Positions 10,946-19,986 of a stretch of 64,000 bases of DNA are shown here, one piece after another. Under the pieces are notes generated by a model. The model made no database searches and was not told the origin of the DNA. It saw only the letters and a program-made list of their open reading frames with translations. Location: the NCBI GenBank assembly GCA_022113835.1, contig JAILWY010000010.1, positions 1,823,501 to 1,887,500 on the forward strand, read 5' to 3'. Source of the DNA: Atopsyche davidsoni (taxonomy: Eukaryota > Arthropoda > Insecta > Trichoptera > Hydrobiosidae). Each line of letters opens with the position of its first letter. The stretch's first letter is position 1. The position numbers were made by a program, and so were the translations under genes.

Positions 10946-12761
10946 ATCAGTCTATTTTAATAATTAAATCGGGATGGCATCTTTATGTAGTTGTATAAAA
11001 TAATTCAGATCTGAAACTTTTTTAAAAGTAGTGTAATCACGACTCTATTTCTGAAAAATCATACAGAATTCTTAGCGACAAGAATATGCAAAACTACACT
11101 TATTTAAGTTGTAATAAAATTATATCTCGCTATTTACCAAGAATTTCTGTTTATAATTACAAATGTAGTTCTCAGTACACACTCTATACAAACACTGTAC
11201 ACACTCTGAGAAAAGTCATGGACTTTTCTTTTCAAGTTGATAATTAACTCGCAAGTTCCTTCGTATTTGTTAGAAAGGGATTTTTTATTACTCCAGTTTT
11301 TCGTCGCAATCCAATTTTAAGTTCTCTTTTGCTAACTTTTATTACTCTGCTTGATTCCAAGAACTTGTCATAAATGTGACTTGGTATTCAAAAATATACA
11401 TATTTTCCAAGATTAATTAAAAATAAATCAAAACTTGAACTACTTAAATTTTTCTTCTGATCCAAGATTCTCTTCCGTTTTTATTACATTTTTAGGCCTT
11501 TTACAATATTCTATTTATACTGTATTAATTTTTTATAGCAGATAATAATACATACGTTCTTTCTCTTATTTGATTATGTTCTTTATTAAAGTAAAATATA
11601 TAATAATACCCTTTAAAGATGTTGTAAGTAGTCGCGTTTTATTGGGACCTTGAATTGCGTTTTTCTAATTTTATGTTGATTTATATTACATGGATTATTA
11701 ACGCTAATTTATTTAGAAGCTACTTATTTTATGTTAAAATGTTGACCCATGATCTACACGTTAAAAATACATTGGATCAATAAGATGAATATTTTTCAAT
11801 TCTAACGTATTTTTCGGTAATACGTCAACCAATAAAGCTCTTTCGCAAATATCTTCGAAAGGATTCTGTTAGGACAAATCAATGGGATTTCAGCCCTTGC
11901 GGTCCTCCACAAAGGAGGGTTTTATATATTACAGTGAGATTATCATTACAGTGACAAAAATATGTTTTGGGTTAGGTTACGTACATTTTCTAGTTAGTTC
12001 GGACCTTTAGTTTTTTATTTCTTAACTGTTAGCGAAGTGCCAATCGCCACGTTCGATCAAGTTCCTGATCGTTTCCCGTTTGTTGATTAATAAAATAGAA
12101 AATTTATGTTGTCCTGAATGGTTTGCTTTTGTTTATTTGTGTACTTTTTTAATTTCCCCGGCGCTCGTGCAGTACACTTTAATGAAGTGCGAGGACTCCC
12201 CTTTCCCCCGCCCACTCTCCCCCGGGCTCTCGAGATGGACGGGGTAGTCTAGCGCTTTCCAAAGGCGTTTGTGTAATTTAAATTTCAAAAATTAAAACAT
12301 CGACATTATTTTCTTAAAAATATACATTATGATTTTTATTATAATAAAATAAAGAGCCGAGTAGCAATCTCGTAACCATTCTTGTTAATGAATAATTTTT
12401 TGCTTTTCGAGGTCCAGAGTAAGGGTAATTTCAAAATAATCCTAAGTTCTTGAATTAGTTTTTTTTAAGATTTGAATGTATAGTATATTATAAATATTTA
12501 CTTTATAATTGATTGTTAAATTTGATTTGTTTAAGTTTGAATTTGAATCTTGGGTAAATATCGATTTCTGTAAATTGCATTTTGTAATATTCGACTCACA
12601 AGACAAGCAGTGAGCCGAGAAGTTGACAGTCCCAGATGGACTCACTAATGATTAAAGCGATCCACGTGCAAATACACGTGACAGCCTCGTGCAGCAATTG
12701 GCAAGCTCGCTTCCCGATCACGGGATACCTATTTCGAATAGTTTTTTTTTTAATTTGTTTG
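10946..12761. other. Gene-free AT-rich stretch
   Basis: No gene is seen. A GC-richer spot with CCCC runs lies at about 12160-12260. The rest is AT-rich sequence with no long open frame and no recognised repeat ends. Confidence 0.5.
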
Positions 12762-12763
12762 TA

Positions 12764-13301
12764 CAGGGTGTCCAAAATGAGTATCGGGTGAATGTGAATA
12801 GTGACCGTTATTGCGATATCCTGCGAATTTTTTGGGCCCAGAGTTGCAGGAGTTTCAAGGTTTCAACTCAAGAAAGTGGACTAGACGGGGCCACTTGCCA
12901 TACATCCAATCAATCAATTGAAGCTGTTAACGAATTATTCCCTAATAAGATCATTTCACGTAGAGGTAACATCAAGAAGCCCTGACCTTAGCCCTCTTGA
13001 CTATTTCGTATGGGGATACCTTAAAAGTAGGGTTTATGAGAATAATCCTACGAACCTAACGGAATTGAAACAAAACATCAGGTCAGAAATGGCAGCAATA
13101 TCGAGGGCTATGTGTCAGCTTGTTATCGGCAGTCTTCGTTCCAGATTAGAAGAGTGCCAGCAGCGTAACGGTCACCATTTGGATAATAATAATTTTCGAT
13201 TTTGTATTTTTATAATCAACAATAAAAAAAAAAAACTTGATTACTGGTAGTTTTTGTTTTACTGACCTAACAAATACCCGATACTCTCTTTGGACACTGT
13301 G
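12764..13301 (+). mobile_element. mariner-like element with internal deletion (C-terminal half kept)
   Basis: The 538-bp element lies between TA duplications (12762 and 13302). Its inverted ends are CAGGGTGTCCAAAATGAG and, on the other strand, CACAGTGTCCAAAGAGAG, both followed by TATCGGGT. Inside are pieces of the mariner-type transposase in two frames: DGATCHTSNQSIEAV (about 12880-12925) and SPDLSPLDYFVWGYLKSRVY (about 12980-13040), followed by ELKQNIRSEM. The frame shifts near 12970. The N-terminal half is missing. The element is dead as a source of enzyme but could once have been mobilised in trans. Confidence 0.85.
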
Positions 13302-13303
13302 TA

Positions 13304-14578
13304 TTTTGTTATTTTTCTGCGATTACACGTCAAGGGAAATTCCGAAAACGTAAATGCCAAAGGTGAAACCGTATACAGCGGTAATAATCTCCAAATGCTT
13401 ATTACATATTTGTGTGGTTATAGACTCTTCGTTTTCAGATTATATAAGTTTAGATGAAATCAGTTCAAAATTTAAAGGATACACTTGTTGAGCTTAATAT
13501 ATTGAAAATTGTTATTTTTCTGTAGAATATAATTGTTTCTCCAGCATCTGCGTTACAGAAATAACTGCCAGGATCGCTCCGGGTTAAGGTTCAGGTCCAA
13601 TATCACGACCCCTGGGGTTAGTAATAATACTATCGCGTATCACACAGGTGATAATTGGCAGTTGAAGATTCGAGGGACAGAGACAGACAGCCAATACACC
13701 CTTTCCTTTTCTAACGCACAGACACAATGGGAAAATAAACTAATTCATTTACCTGTCAACGAGGACTAAATGTATTTTCATGTTTTTGTAGTTAAAAAAT
13801 ACCTAAAATACTATTACAAATTTGTGATCCAACACAAGTCTGTGTAAACTCTAGCAATAATATTCCCCCCATGCTTTGTCTTTTAACACATCTGATGGCG
13901 GACTTGGAACCCAGGGTTAAATTTTTTTCGATTTTATCGAAATTATAAATCGATTTCAATAGGTCACAAATGTTGAATCTCAACTTGCCAACTCGCTTCA
14001 TACCCTTCCTCGTATTTAAGTTGTTAGGGCGCTTGCTTCACGACCGAGGTCCCGGCGCACATAATAAACCTGTACGGCCGAAGAATGCGGATTTATTAAA
14101 TATGTTTAACCGGTACTATTATTTCCCCAGGCCCCGTTTCCAGTATTTAACGTTTCACGAAACGGCACTTTGTTTCGCTTATTAAACACCGCTCATAATA
14201 AAAATGTTTCGTGAATGCAAATACTAAGGGCTTCTCTTTTGAATATAATTTCCGCAATTCCCTCGCCCATTATATTTGGAACGGGAATTCTAATTTTCTC
14301 TTCCCGGAATATTTCCGAGGCTTATTGTACATGCTCCCGTCCTTAACCGCGCCCTTAAAAAATGTTCACAGAATAGCTGTTATTTTTTTCATCAGTGAAG
14401 ATATTTTCGCAGGCTTTGTTCGCCCTTGGAGATTACGCTATTTCCTTGGGTGTTAAGCCGCGCTGATGTACATCTGTCGGTCAACAGCGCTATGAAACTC
14501 GAACCTAAGTAAGCTGAAATATCAGTATAATCTAACGTATGAGTCAAAATGCTCTACTCTGCTATACTCTTATATAGA
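13304..14578. other. Unique sequence with GC-richer patch, no gene recognised
   Basis: The stretch 13540-14460 is less AT-rich than its surroundings and has several overlapping open frames under 85 codons on both strands. None resembles a known protein. Both-strand openness argues against coding. It may be regulatory or an unrecognised 5' exon of the downstream plus-strand gene. Confidence 0.3.
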
Positions 14579-14580
14579 TA

Positions 14581-14914
14581 CAGTAATACCCCGCTTTACG
14601 CGACCCCGTTATGCGCAGTTTCACTAATAATCAAATTTCACGAATATCAAATTTCGCGTTAAAATGCCTCGCATTACGCTAATTTCTTATTTAAGAATGT
14701 GTATGAACCATAACTTCTCTAGGAACGTATTTTACAAGAACGTAAAAGAAACGCTACCCAAAAGATAATATATGTATTTTCCAGTAAAGTATTAATTAAC
14801 TGTGTTAAGTTATGACTATGTATGTATGTTTAATCATAAACCCCGATATACGCGAATTTCACTTAACGCGATTTTTCCCGGAACGTATCCCTCGCGTAAA
14901 GCGGGGTATTACTG
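14581..14914. mobile_element. CAGT-terminal MITE (pogo/Tigger-type), copy 2
   Basis: This 334-bp element lies between TA dinucleotides (14579 and 14915). Its ends are perfect inverted repeats of 23 bp beginning CAGTAATACCCCGCTTTACG. Internal sequence matches the copy at 8167. The perfect ends suggest it is younger than copy 1. It has no coding capacity. Confidence 0.8.
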
Positions 14915-15079
14915 TACATGCTTTTATTTTTACCAGACAATATTCAATTCTTTAAATTTTTTTATCATATTTTTTGTGGATACACAATATATAACATACA
15001 AATCATATCACGAAAATATTCCTAATAGAAGTAATATATTTATTCGAAATGTTCCATATATATTAGAAATTTCGTTGTG

Positions 15080-15660
15080 TTTTTGCGGAAATAAAAATGG
15101 AGACGATCGTACGAGGGGTGCTTTTCAAGCAGGCACCATCGCTCGGAGAATCGAGTCCACCTGCCCTCGGCTCTGCACAGCCCTTGCCACTCGGAATCGA
15201 TAGGAAAGAATCTATCAGCGTCAGTCGCAAAACAAATCGATTCTTCCGCTGAATAAATCGGAATATTTCCCGGAAAACGAGTGAAGCGTCGCCATTGCGA
15301 AGTGACGGGCGCTCACTGCCTGCGGTCCCCTGCAGCCCGATACAATCGCCACTATTTAAAATAAAAACGTTTCTGTTCATATCAACGAAAAAATATTGAA
15401 AAAACGAAAACAATCAAGCTGGACACAAAGCGCACCGCGCCGTTCAATTCTTCGATCGGTCGACGCGTGCTCTATTCGTGAGCCACTTTGATGAAATTTT
15501 TTGCTATCGGGAAACAGAATAACCCTTCGTACCTTTTCAAGCAAATGCACCGGCGGTCCCTGTCCAATATTTCTAGTTACCTCATTCAGCCGTCTCATCT
15601 ATTCATCACCCTCCTGCCGGCTCTCGGTGCAGATGACACGGCCAGCGTAACCTGACATTT
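15080..15660. other. GC-richer unique patch, no gene recognised
   Basis: This roughly 580-bp stretch has clearly raised GC compared with its flanks and open frames on both strands (up to 116 codons on minus). Neither strand shows a recognisable domain, and the frames overlap each other. It is a candidate for a promoter, enhancer or untranslated first exon, but the sequence alone does not decide. Confidence 0.25.
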
Positions 15661-15838
15661 TGCATTGCTTGTATTGCACTGGTATTCTGGTAAATCGCGT
15701 CGAAACACAATTCATCTGAAATTTCACCCTGTACGGATAGTATACATTCAGAAGCTTGTTATTATCGCAACCTCGGTTTAATAAATATGTCTATTTGTGA
15801 CAACACTAAGGAATAAGCACAGATTGGCAAAAGTATAA

Positions 15839-16013
15839 ATTACTAATATGATTAGGCACATTAGTTCATATATAGAAGATGATTTAAAGAAACTCTCAGA
15901 AAAATATCATCGTGATTTGTGTTGATCCCACACAAATCACGATGATATTTTTCTGAGAGTTTCTTTAAATCATCTTCTATATATGAACTAATGTGCCTAA
16001 TCATATTAGTAAT
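15839..16013. repeat. Perfect inverted repeat, 84-bp arms, 7-nt loop
   Basis: The arms 15839-15922 and 15930-16013 are exact reverse complements around the loop TGATCCC. The arm sequence is the same family as the ends of the fold-back element at 6802-7007, including the ATTACTAATATGATTA end. The centre of that relative (the tRNA-like part) is missing here. RNA from this locus would form a near-perfect hairpin. Confidence 0.95.
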
Positions 16014-16091
16014 AATATAATAAACCCGTAATGGGTAATAAATACGCATCTGATTGACCAATTCATAAATAGATATAAAAGTAAGGTAAAC

Positions 16092-16265
16092 TCATAGGAG
16101 GTTGGTGACCATTTCCTAGAATATATCCCTATCCTGAACTGCACTTCCGCATCCACGTGAACTTCCTTCCTTTTCCTTCGATTTTTTCTCATCAGCTGGA
16201 GGATGTCATACTTATTGTTAGATAAATACCCAAAATACCCTATGACCTTTCGCTTCTTTACCAAC
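16092..16265 (-). mobile_element. LINE (non-LTR retrotransposon) 3' fragment, copy 1
   Basis: On the minus strand, pieces such as NNKYDILQLM followed near the end by a frame reading EMVTNLL-stop (TGA at 16094-16092) resemble the extreme C-terminus of reverse transcriptases of the RTE/Jockey-like kind. The copy at 17.35-17.41 kb ends in EMVANLL-stop at the equivalent position, so the stop is ancestral. It is heavily decayed, and the clade is not determined. Confidence 0.45.
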
Positions 16266-16333
16266 GTATTGAGTTACCTTTCTTTGCGGTCACCTCACAG
16301 TAGCTTGAGCTTGAGGGTCCAAGCTTTTATTAA

Positions 16334-16789
16334 AACACGCTAAAGGCGGGGCGGGTACTAGTACCCGCTTCGCGGACTGCTGCCTGAAGGCGGGGCGCAT
16401 ATTAATACGTTTTTGAATGTGTTTACTCTAAAAGCGGCAGGTCATTTTATTCTTTAGGTTTACAGCTCGAATGTTTGTTTAGTACTCGTCAACGTAACTT
16501 CTACCAATACTGTCCAGTGATTCTGAACAAAGTGACAATGAAGAAGTGGAGTGGTCAGAGAATGATAATCCTCCAATTATTGAACAATTTTTGGGACAAA
16601 GTGGTGTTGTTGTGATGCCAAGTAATCCGCAAAGTGTGTATAAAGTGGTTCAACTTTTTATAGGAAACGATTTATTTGACTACATGCAAATCAAAGAGTG
16701 TATAGACTAGATTTCACACGTGCAATTTTACGCGAATTTTGCCCGCTACGCACATCAGTTTAGTCAATTTGGTACCCGCCTAAAGTGTG
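16334..16789 (+). mobile_element. piggyBac-type deletion derivative
   Basis: The 456-bp element is flanked by TTAA at 16330-16333 and 16790-16793, the hallmark piggyBac target. The ends are inverted copies (AACACGCTAAAGGCGGG and, from the right, CACACTTTAGGCGGG). A palindrome GCGGGTACTAGTACCCGC lies near the left end. An open stretch from about 16520 to 16710 reads DNEEVEWSENDNPPIIEQFL, then a SGVVVMPSNPQSVYKVVQLF segment and NDLFDYM. This resembles the N-terminus of piggyBac transposases ahead of the catalytic domain. The catalytic domain is deleted. Confidence 0.75.
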
Positions 16790-17345
16790 TTAACAACGCA
16801 ATCAATTTAATTTTAACCCTTGTGCAGTCTTGAACGTGAACTTCGAATACTACAATTGTAGATTTTTGTAAAAAAAAAAAAAATTATTTTAAAAACATCT
16901 TTGGTGACATCGCTAGTTTTTCCCGGAAATCCGGCTTTTGTGCAGGGGCGCTCAGGAGGCTTAACGTCATTTAGCATAGGGTGAGAAAGGGGTGCTGCAC
17001 CCCCGCCACCCCGTTTTCCCCCACTCACGCGAGAATCTCGGCCGCTGTGTTCGAGACCACGAGCCTCTCCATCCGAGCTCCTGTTGTCTCCCTCGATTCC
17101 ATCGCCTGGCTGAAATTGAGTTCTGAATTTCTAGAAGATTCCGAGGAATGCATGTTTATTGAAGCATTTTATGCATATTGCATTTTTACCCACACGTGGG
17201 AATAGAATTCTCATTCTTAGATTTTTTTCTTTATTGATTTGAAATTCATTGAATGAAAGAAAAAAGTGAGTGGTGTTTTATAAATAATAAAGAAAACATT
17301 GATTTATTAACAATTATTTCTTCTTAAGTGAAAGACATCTGTTAC

Positions 17346-17412
17346 TTTTATCTTCTTCATCAAGTGCCTCTCCTCAGAGGAGGTTGGCGACCATTTCACT
17401 GAGCATATGCTT
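17346..17412 (-). mobile_element. LINE 3' end, copy 2
   Basis: On the minus strand GAAATGGTCGCCAACCTCCT and TGA encode EMVANLL-stop. A short 3' tail GGAGAGGCACTTGATGAAGA follows. It is the same end as the fragment at 16.09 kb. Only the last few codons and the tail are left. Confidence 0.4.
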
Positions 17413-17545
17413 ATGCTTAACCAGTGTTTATGGGTCCTCGGGTCTTTCTACACCGCAGTTTTATATTGCTGCTGCCCAATAGCATTATTATATTATACAA
17501 ACCTTTTCACTACAAAGCTTTGGAAACACAGAAACAATATCAGGA

Positions 17546-17560
17546 CCCCCCCCCCCCCCC
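17546..17560. repeat. Poly-C run
   Basis: Fifteen consecutive C residues stand in an otherwise mixed sequence. The run may be prone to length error in sequencing. Confidence 0.9.
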
Positions 17561-17751
17561 TACCTTGACAACGTACTTCCAAAGCACATCCCTCCCCAAT
17601 CATTCCAAGTCTACTACTCTATTACCGATCCTTTACACACGCTCAGATAAAGAATGGCAGCCATGCACAAGCAACAGAATGCGGAGAGCGGGAAGGTTGT
17701 GGAGGAATGTGCTCTAGAAGCACCTTGTCGAGGTGAGGAGGTATTGTTATA

Positions 17752-17960
17752 AAGTGTCCCAAAATTAACGCAAGATTTGAATTTGTTGCCATTTTTGTAG
17801 TAAAGTTTTGGGAACACCGGCTGACAGTTTAGGGTTTGTAAAAATGGAGCGTTACACGATAGAACAACGTGTCTTCATTATTGAATAATATTTCAAAAAT
17901 TATGAAACCTTGGCAGCCTTCTAAAACTTTACTGCAAAAATGCGTTAATTTTGGGACACC
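17752..17960 (+). mobile_element. mariner-like MITE keeping only the transposase N-terminus
   Basis: The 209-bp element lies between TA dinucleotides (17750 and 17961). Its inverted ends are AAGTGTCCCAAAATTAACGC and, from the right, GGTGTCCCAAAATTAACGC. A frame from the ATG at 17844 reads MERYTIEQRVFIIE-stop-YFKNYE. This resembles the start of mariner-family transposases. The rest of the enzyme is deleted and a stop interrupts the fragment. Confidence 0.8.
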
Positions 17961-18018
17961 TATATATATAGAATTCTACCTACATAAGATAATACGCACT
18001 ATAATGTTATTAAAGCAC

Positions 18019-18075
18019 AGCGGCTTCGTGGTCGAATGAGTTGTTAGTCATGAGGCTCCAACCCGTGATATAACT
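18019..18075 (+). repeat. Possible tRNA-like SINE head
   Basis: GGCTTCGTGGTCGAATGAG followed by TTAGTCATGAGGCTCCAA resembles a tRNA D-arm and a CAT-anticodon arm. No B-box or acceptor pairing follows. It is probably a decayed SINE or chance similarity. Confidence 0.25.
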
Positions 18076-18704
18076 TTTTTTTCAATTCTTTTAAAATGAA
18101 ACATTGTCTTTGGGTTTAAAGAGATAGAAAACTTTTTGAGTTTTCAGGGATTTGCCAGAGTACAAGACGTGCCAATCCGGACACAATCGCAATTGCCTTG
18201 TGATTGTGTTCTATTATTTATTTAAGAACTATGTGACTATAAACTCCTCGTAGCCTCGGATGACTCTATAGTAACTCGTAGAATGGCGGTAAAATATAAT
18301 CAAAATACCTCTCATAGATATTAACACACCTTGACCTCACCAAAAAGCGGGCGGTTTTTAGTTTCTCATAACATAGTCATAACGAATGGTCTCCCTAGCG
18401 TCCTGAACTCCACGAATCGTTAGGCGAACAATGGATTGGGCATATTTTTGATGCACCGAGTGCTAATCTGTTAAAACCGAACATATGAGATTACTCGTCT
18501 CCTGTGTGCAGCGCGCTAAAATATTTAAAAGGTGAATCTGCTTCAATAAATGATTCTGTAGATAGGTTTTATAAATGCAGTCGATGTGTTGAGCTACCAA
18601 GTGTTATTCGTCAATTTCTCGCTTTGAATAGGGTTGTACATTTTGACGGGCGAGCCCACACCCCCGGAGGCGAGGCGTGTGAAGGCACCCCCGACGCGTT
18701 AGAG

Positions 18705-19413
18705 CAGAGGTTCCCAAAGTGGTCAATGTCGACCCCCGGGGGTCGATTTCGCCCTGCAAGGGGTCGATGACAGCGAAAAATAAAAATGGGGGTCCATGAA
18801 CTGTAAATGGATCTGTAACGAGAGTGGATCCCATTTGAGCAGGTCATCACCAAAATTTATACATTTCGTAAATGTCATAATGCACCGAACACTTTGTGAC
18901 GAATCGAAGCCCTGAAGCATAGAAGTTCGTGCCAAATGCTCGAGAAACGAGACTTTAGGCATTGTAAAACTATACCGACGTACCTTTTTGGAGCTTACGA
19001 CATAAGAAGACGAACCATTACGATCGTGCTAATCATTTACAAGGTCTAATACACTCGGATGGGTAGCGAGCTAATTGGTTGTACGGAGCGCCGATGGGCA
19101 TAATAAAACAAATTGATTTGACAAATATTCCGAGAAAATAAGGACACCTGTACGGCTTAGGAACGTGGGAACTTTGGCGACCGAGGACAGACAGACCCTT
19201 CCAAGGGAGACAGTTTTAAATCGAGAGCCATCAACTCACCCACTGTACAGTAAACCATATGAAAGTGAGTTGTTCTATATAAGATGTCAAAAATACTCGT
19301 ATGTTTGAAGTTGATGAATTTGTAAAATTTCAATATTAGCAAGGCGGGGGGTCGACGAAAAACAGGAAAACTTGACAAGGGGTCGGCGGAACAAAATTGT
19401 TTAGGAAACTATG
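18705..19413 (+). mobile_element. hAT-type deletion derivative, copy 1
   Basis: The element begins CAGAGGTTCCCAAAG and ends AGGAAACTATG (the reverse complement begins CATAGTTTCC). It is flanked by exact 8-bp duplications CGTTAGAG at 18697-18704 and 19414-19421, the hAT signature. It shares its 5' 200 bp with copies at 7.3 and 9.2 kb. Near 19290-19340 the plus strand reads VDEFVKFQY-stop, a transposase C-terminal remnant. The rest of the enzyme is absent. Confidence 0.8.
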
Positions 19414-19986
19414 CGTTAGAGGGAGAGTAAAAACTCGCCGGCAAGAAATATCTACGACAGATTGGCCGAGGCGAAGAAGCAGCTGCTATTCTAAAAAAAA
19501 AAAAAAACAACGCCGGCGGTGCTTTGCAAATGGCGTTTCGCGAAAAATAATCCAGACTGGTGATTCTTCACATTGAAACGATGAGTATGGATGGCCGAAA
19601 GGCTGGGAGGCTACGATGTGAGCGCTTTTATTTATCGAGAGTTTCTTCACGCTAGTGAAAAAAAGACTTGCAAGTAAATTTAATATTTAGTGCCAAATGG
19701 ATAATTGCGAAAAGGAATCGTTATCTCAAATTTACTTATAAAAATTGTAAAACTATTTTGAAGTATTCCACTGTGTAAATATAGAAATAACCAAAAAGTT
19801 GAAGAGGGACAGTAAAACAAGTTGATAAAAGCCAACCCCCTCGTCGTACAGTGGGGTCCAGAGTTTAATAAGTTGGTCGTGTATTCTCTTTGTTGCTAGG
19901 ATGCTGTGAAGCTGACGTGTGGAACTCTCCCGGTGCAGAATGAAGCTTGTGTCTTTATACTCATGCCGCGATCCGCATTGTTTCAG

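Noticed and set aside
14802..15413. Frames of 133 and 116 codons on opposite strands
   Set aside because: The plus frame begins within the MITE, and the two frames overlap each other. Neither shows a family motif.
15861..16264. Two overlapping minus frames of 66 and 87 codons as host genes
   Set aside because: The first lies in the perfect palindrome. The second overlaps a LINE C-terminal relic with stops.
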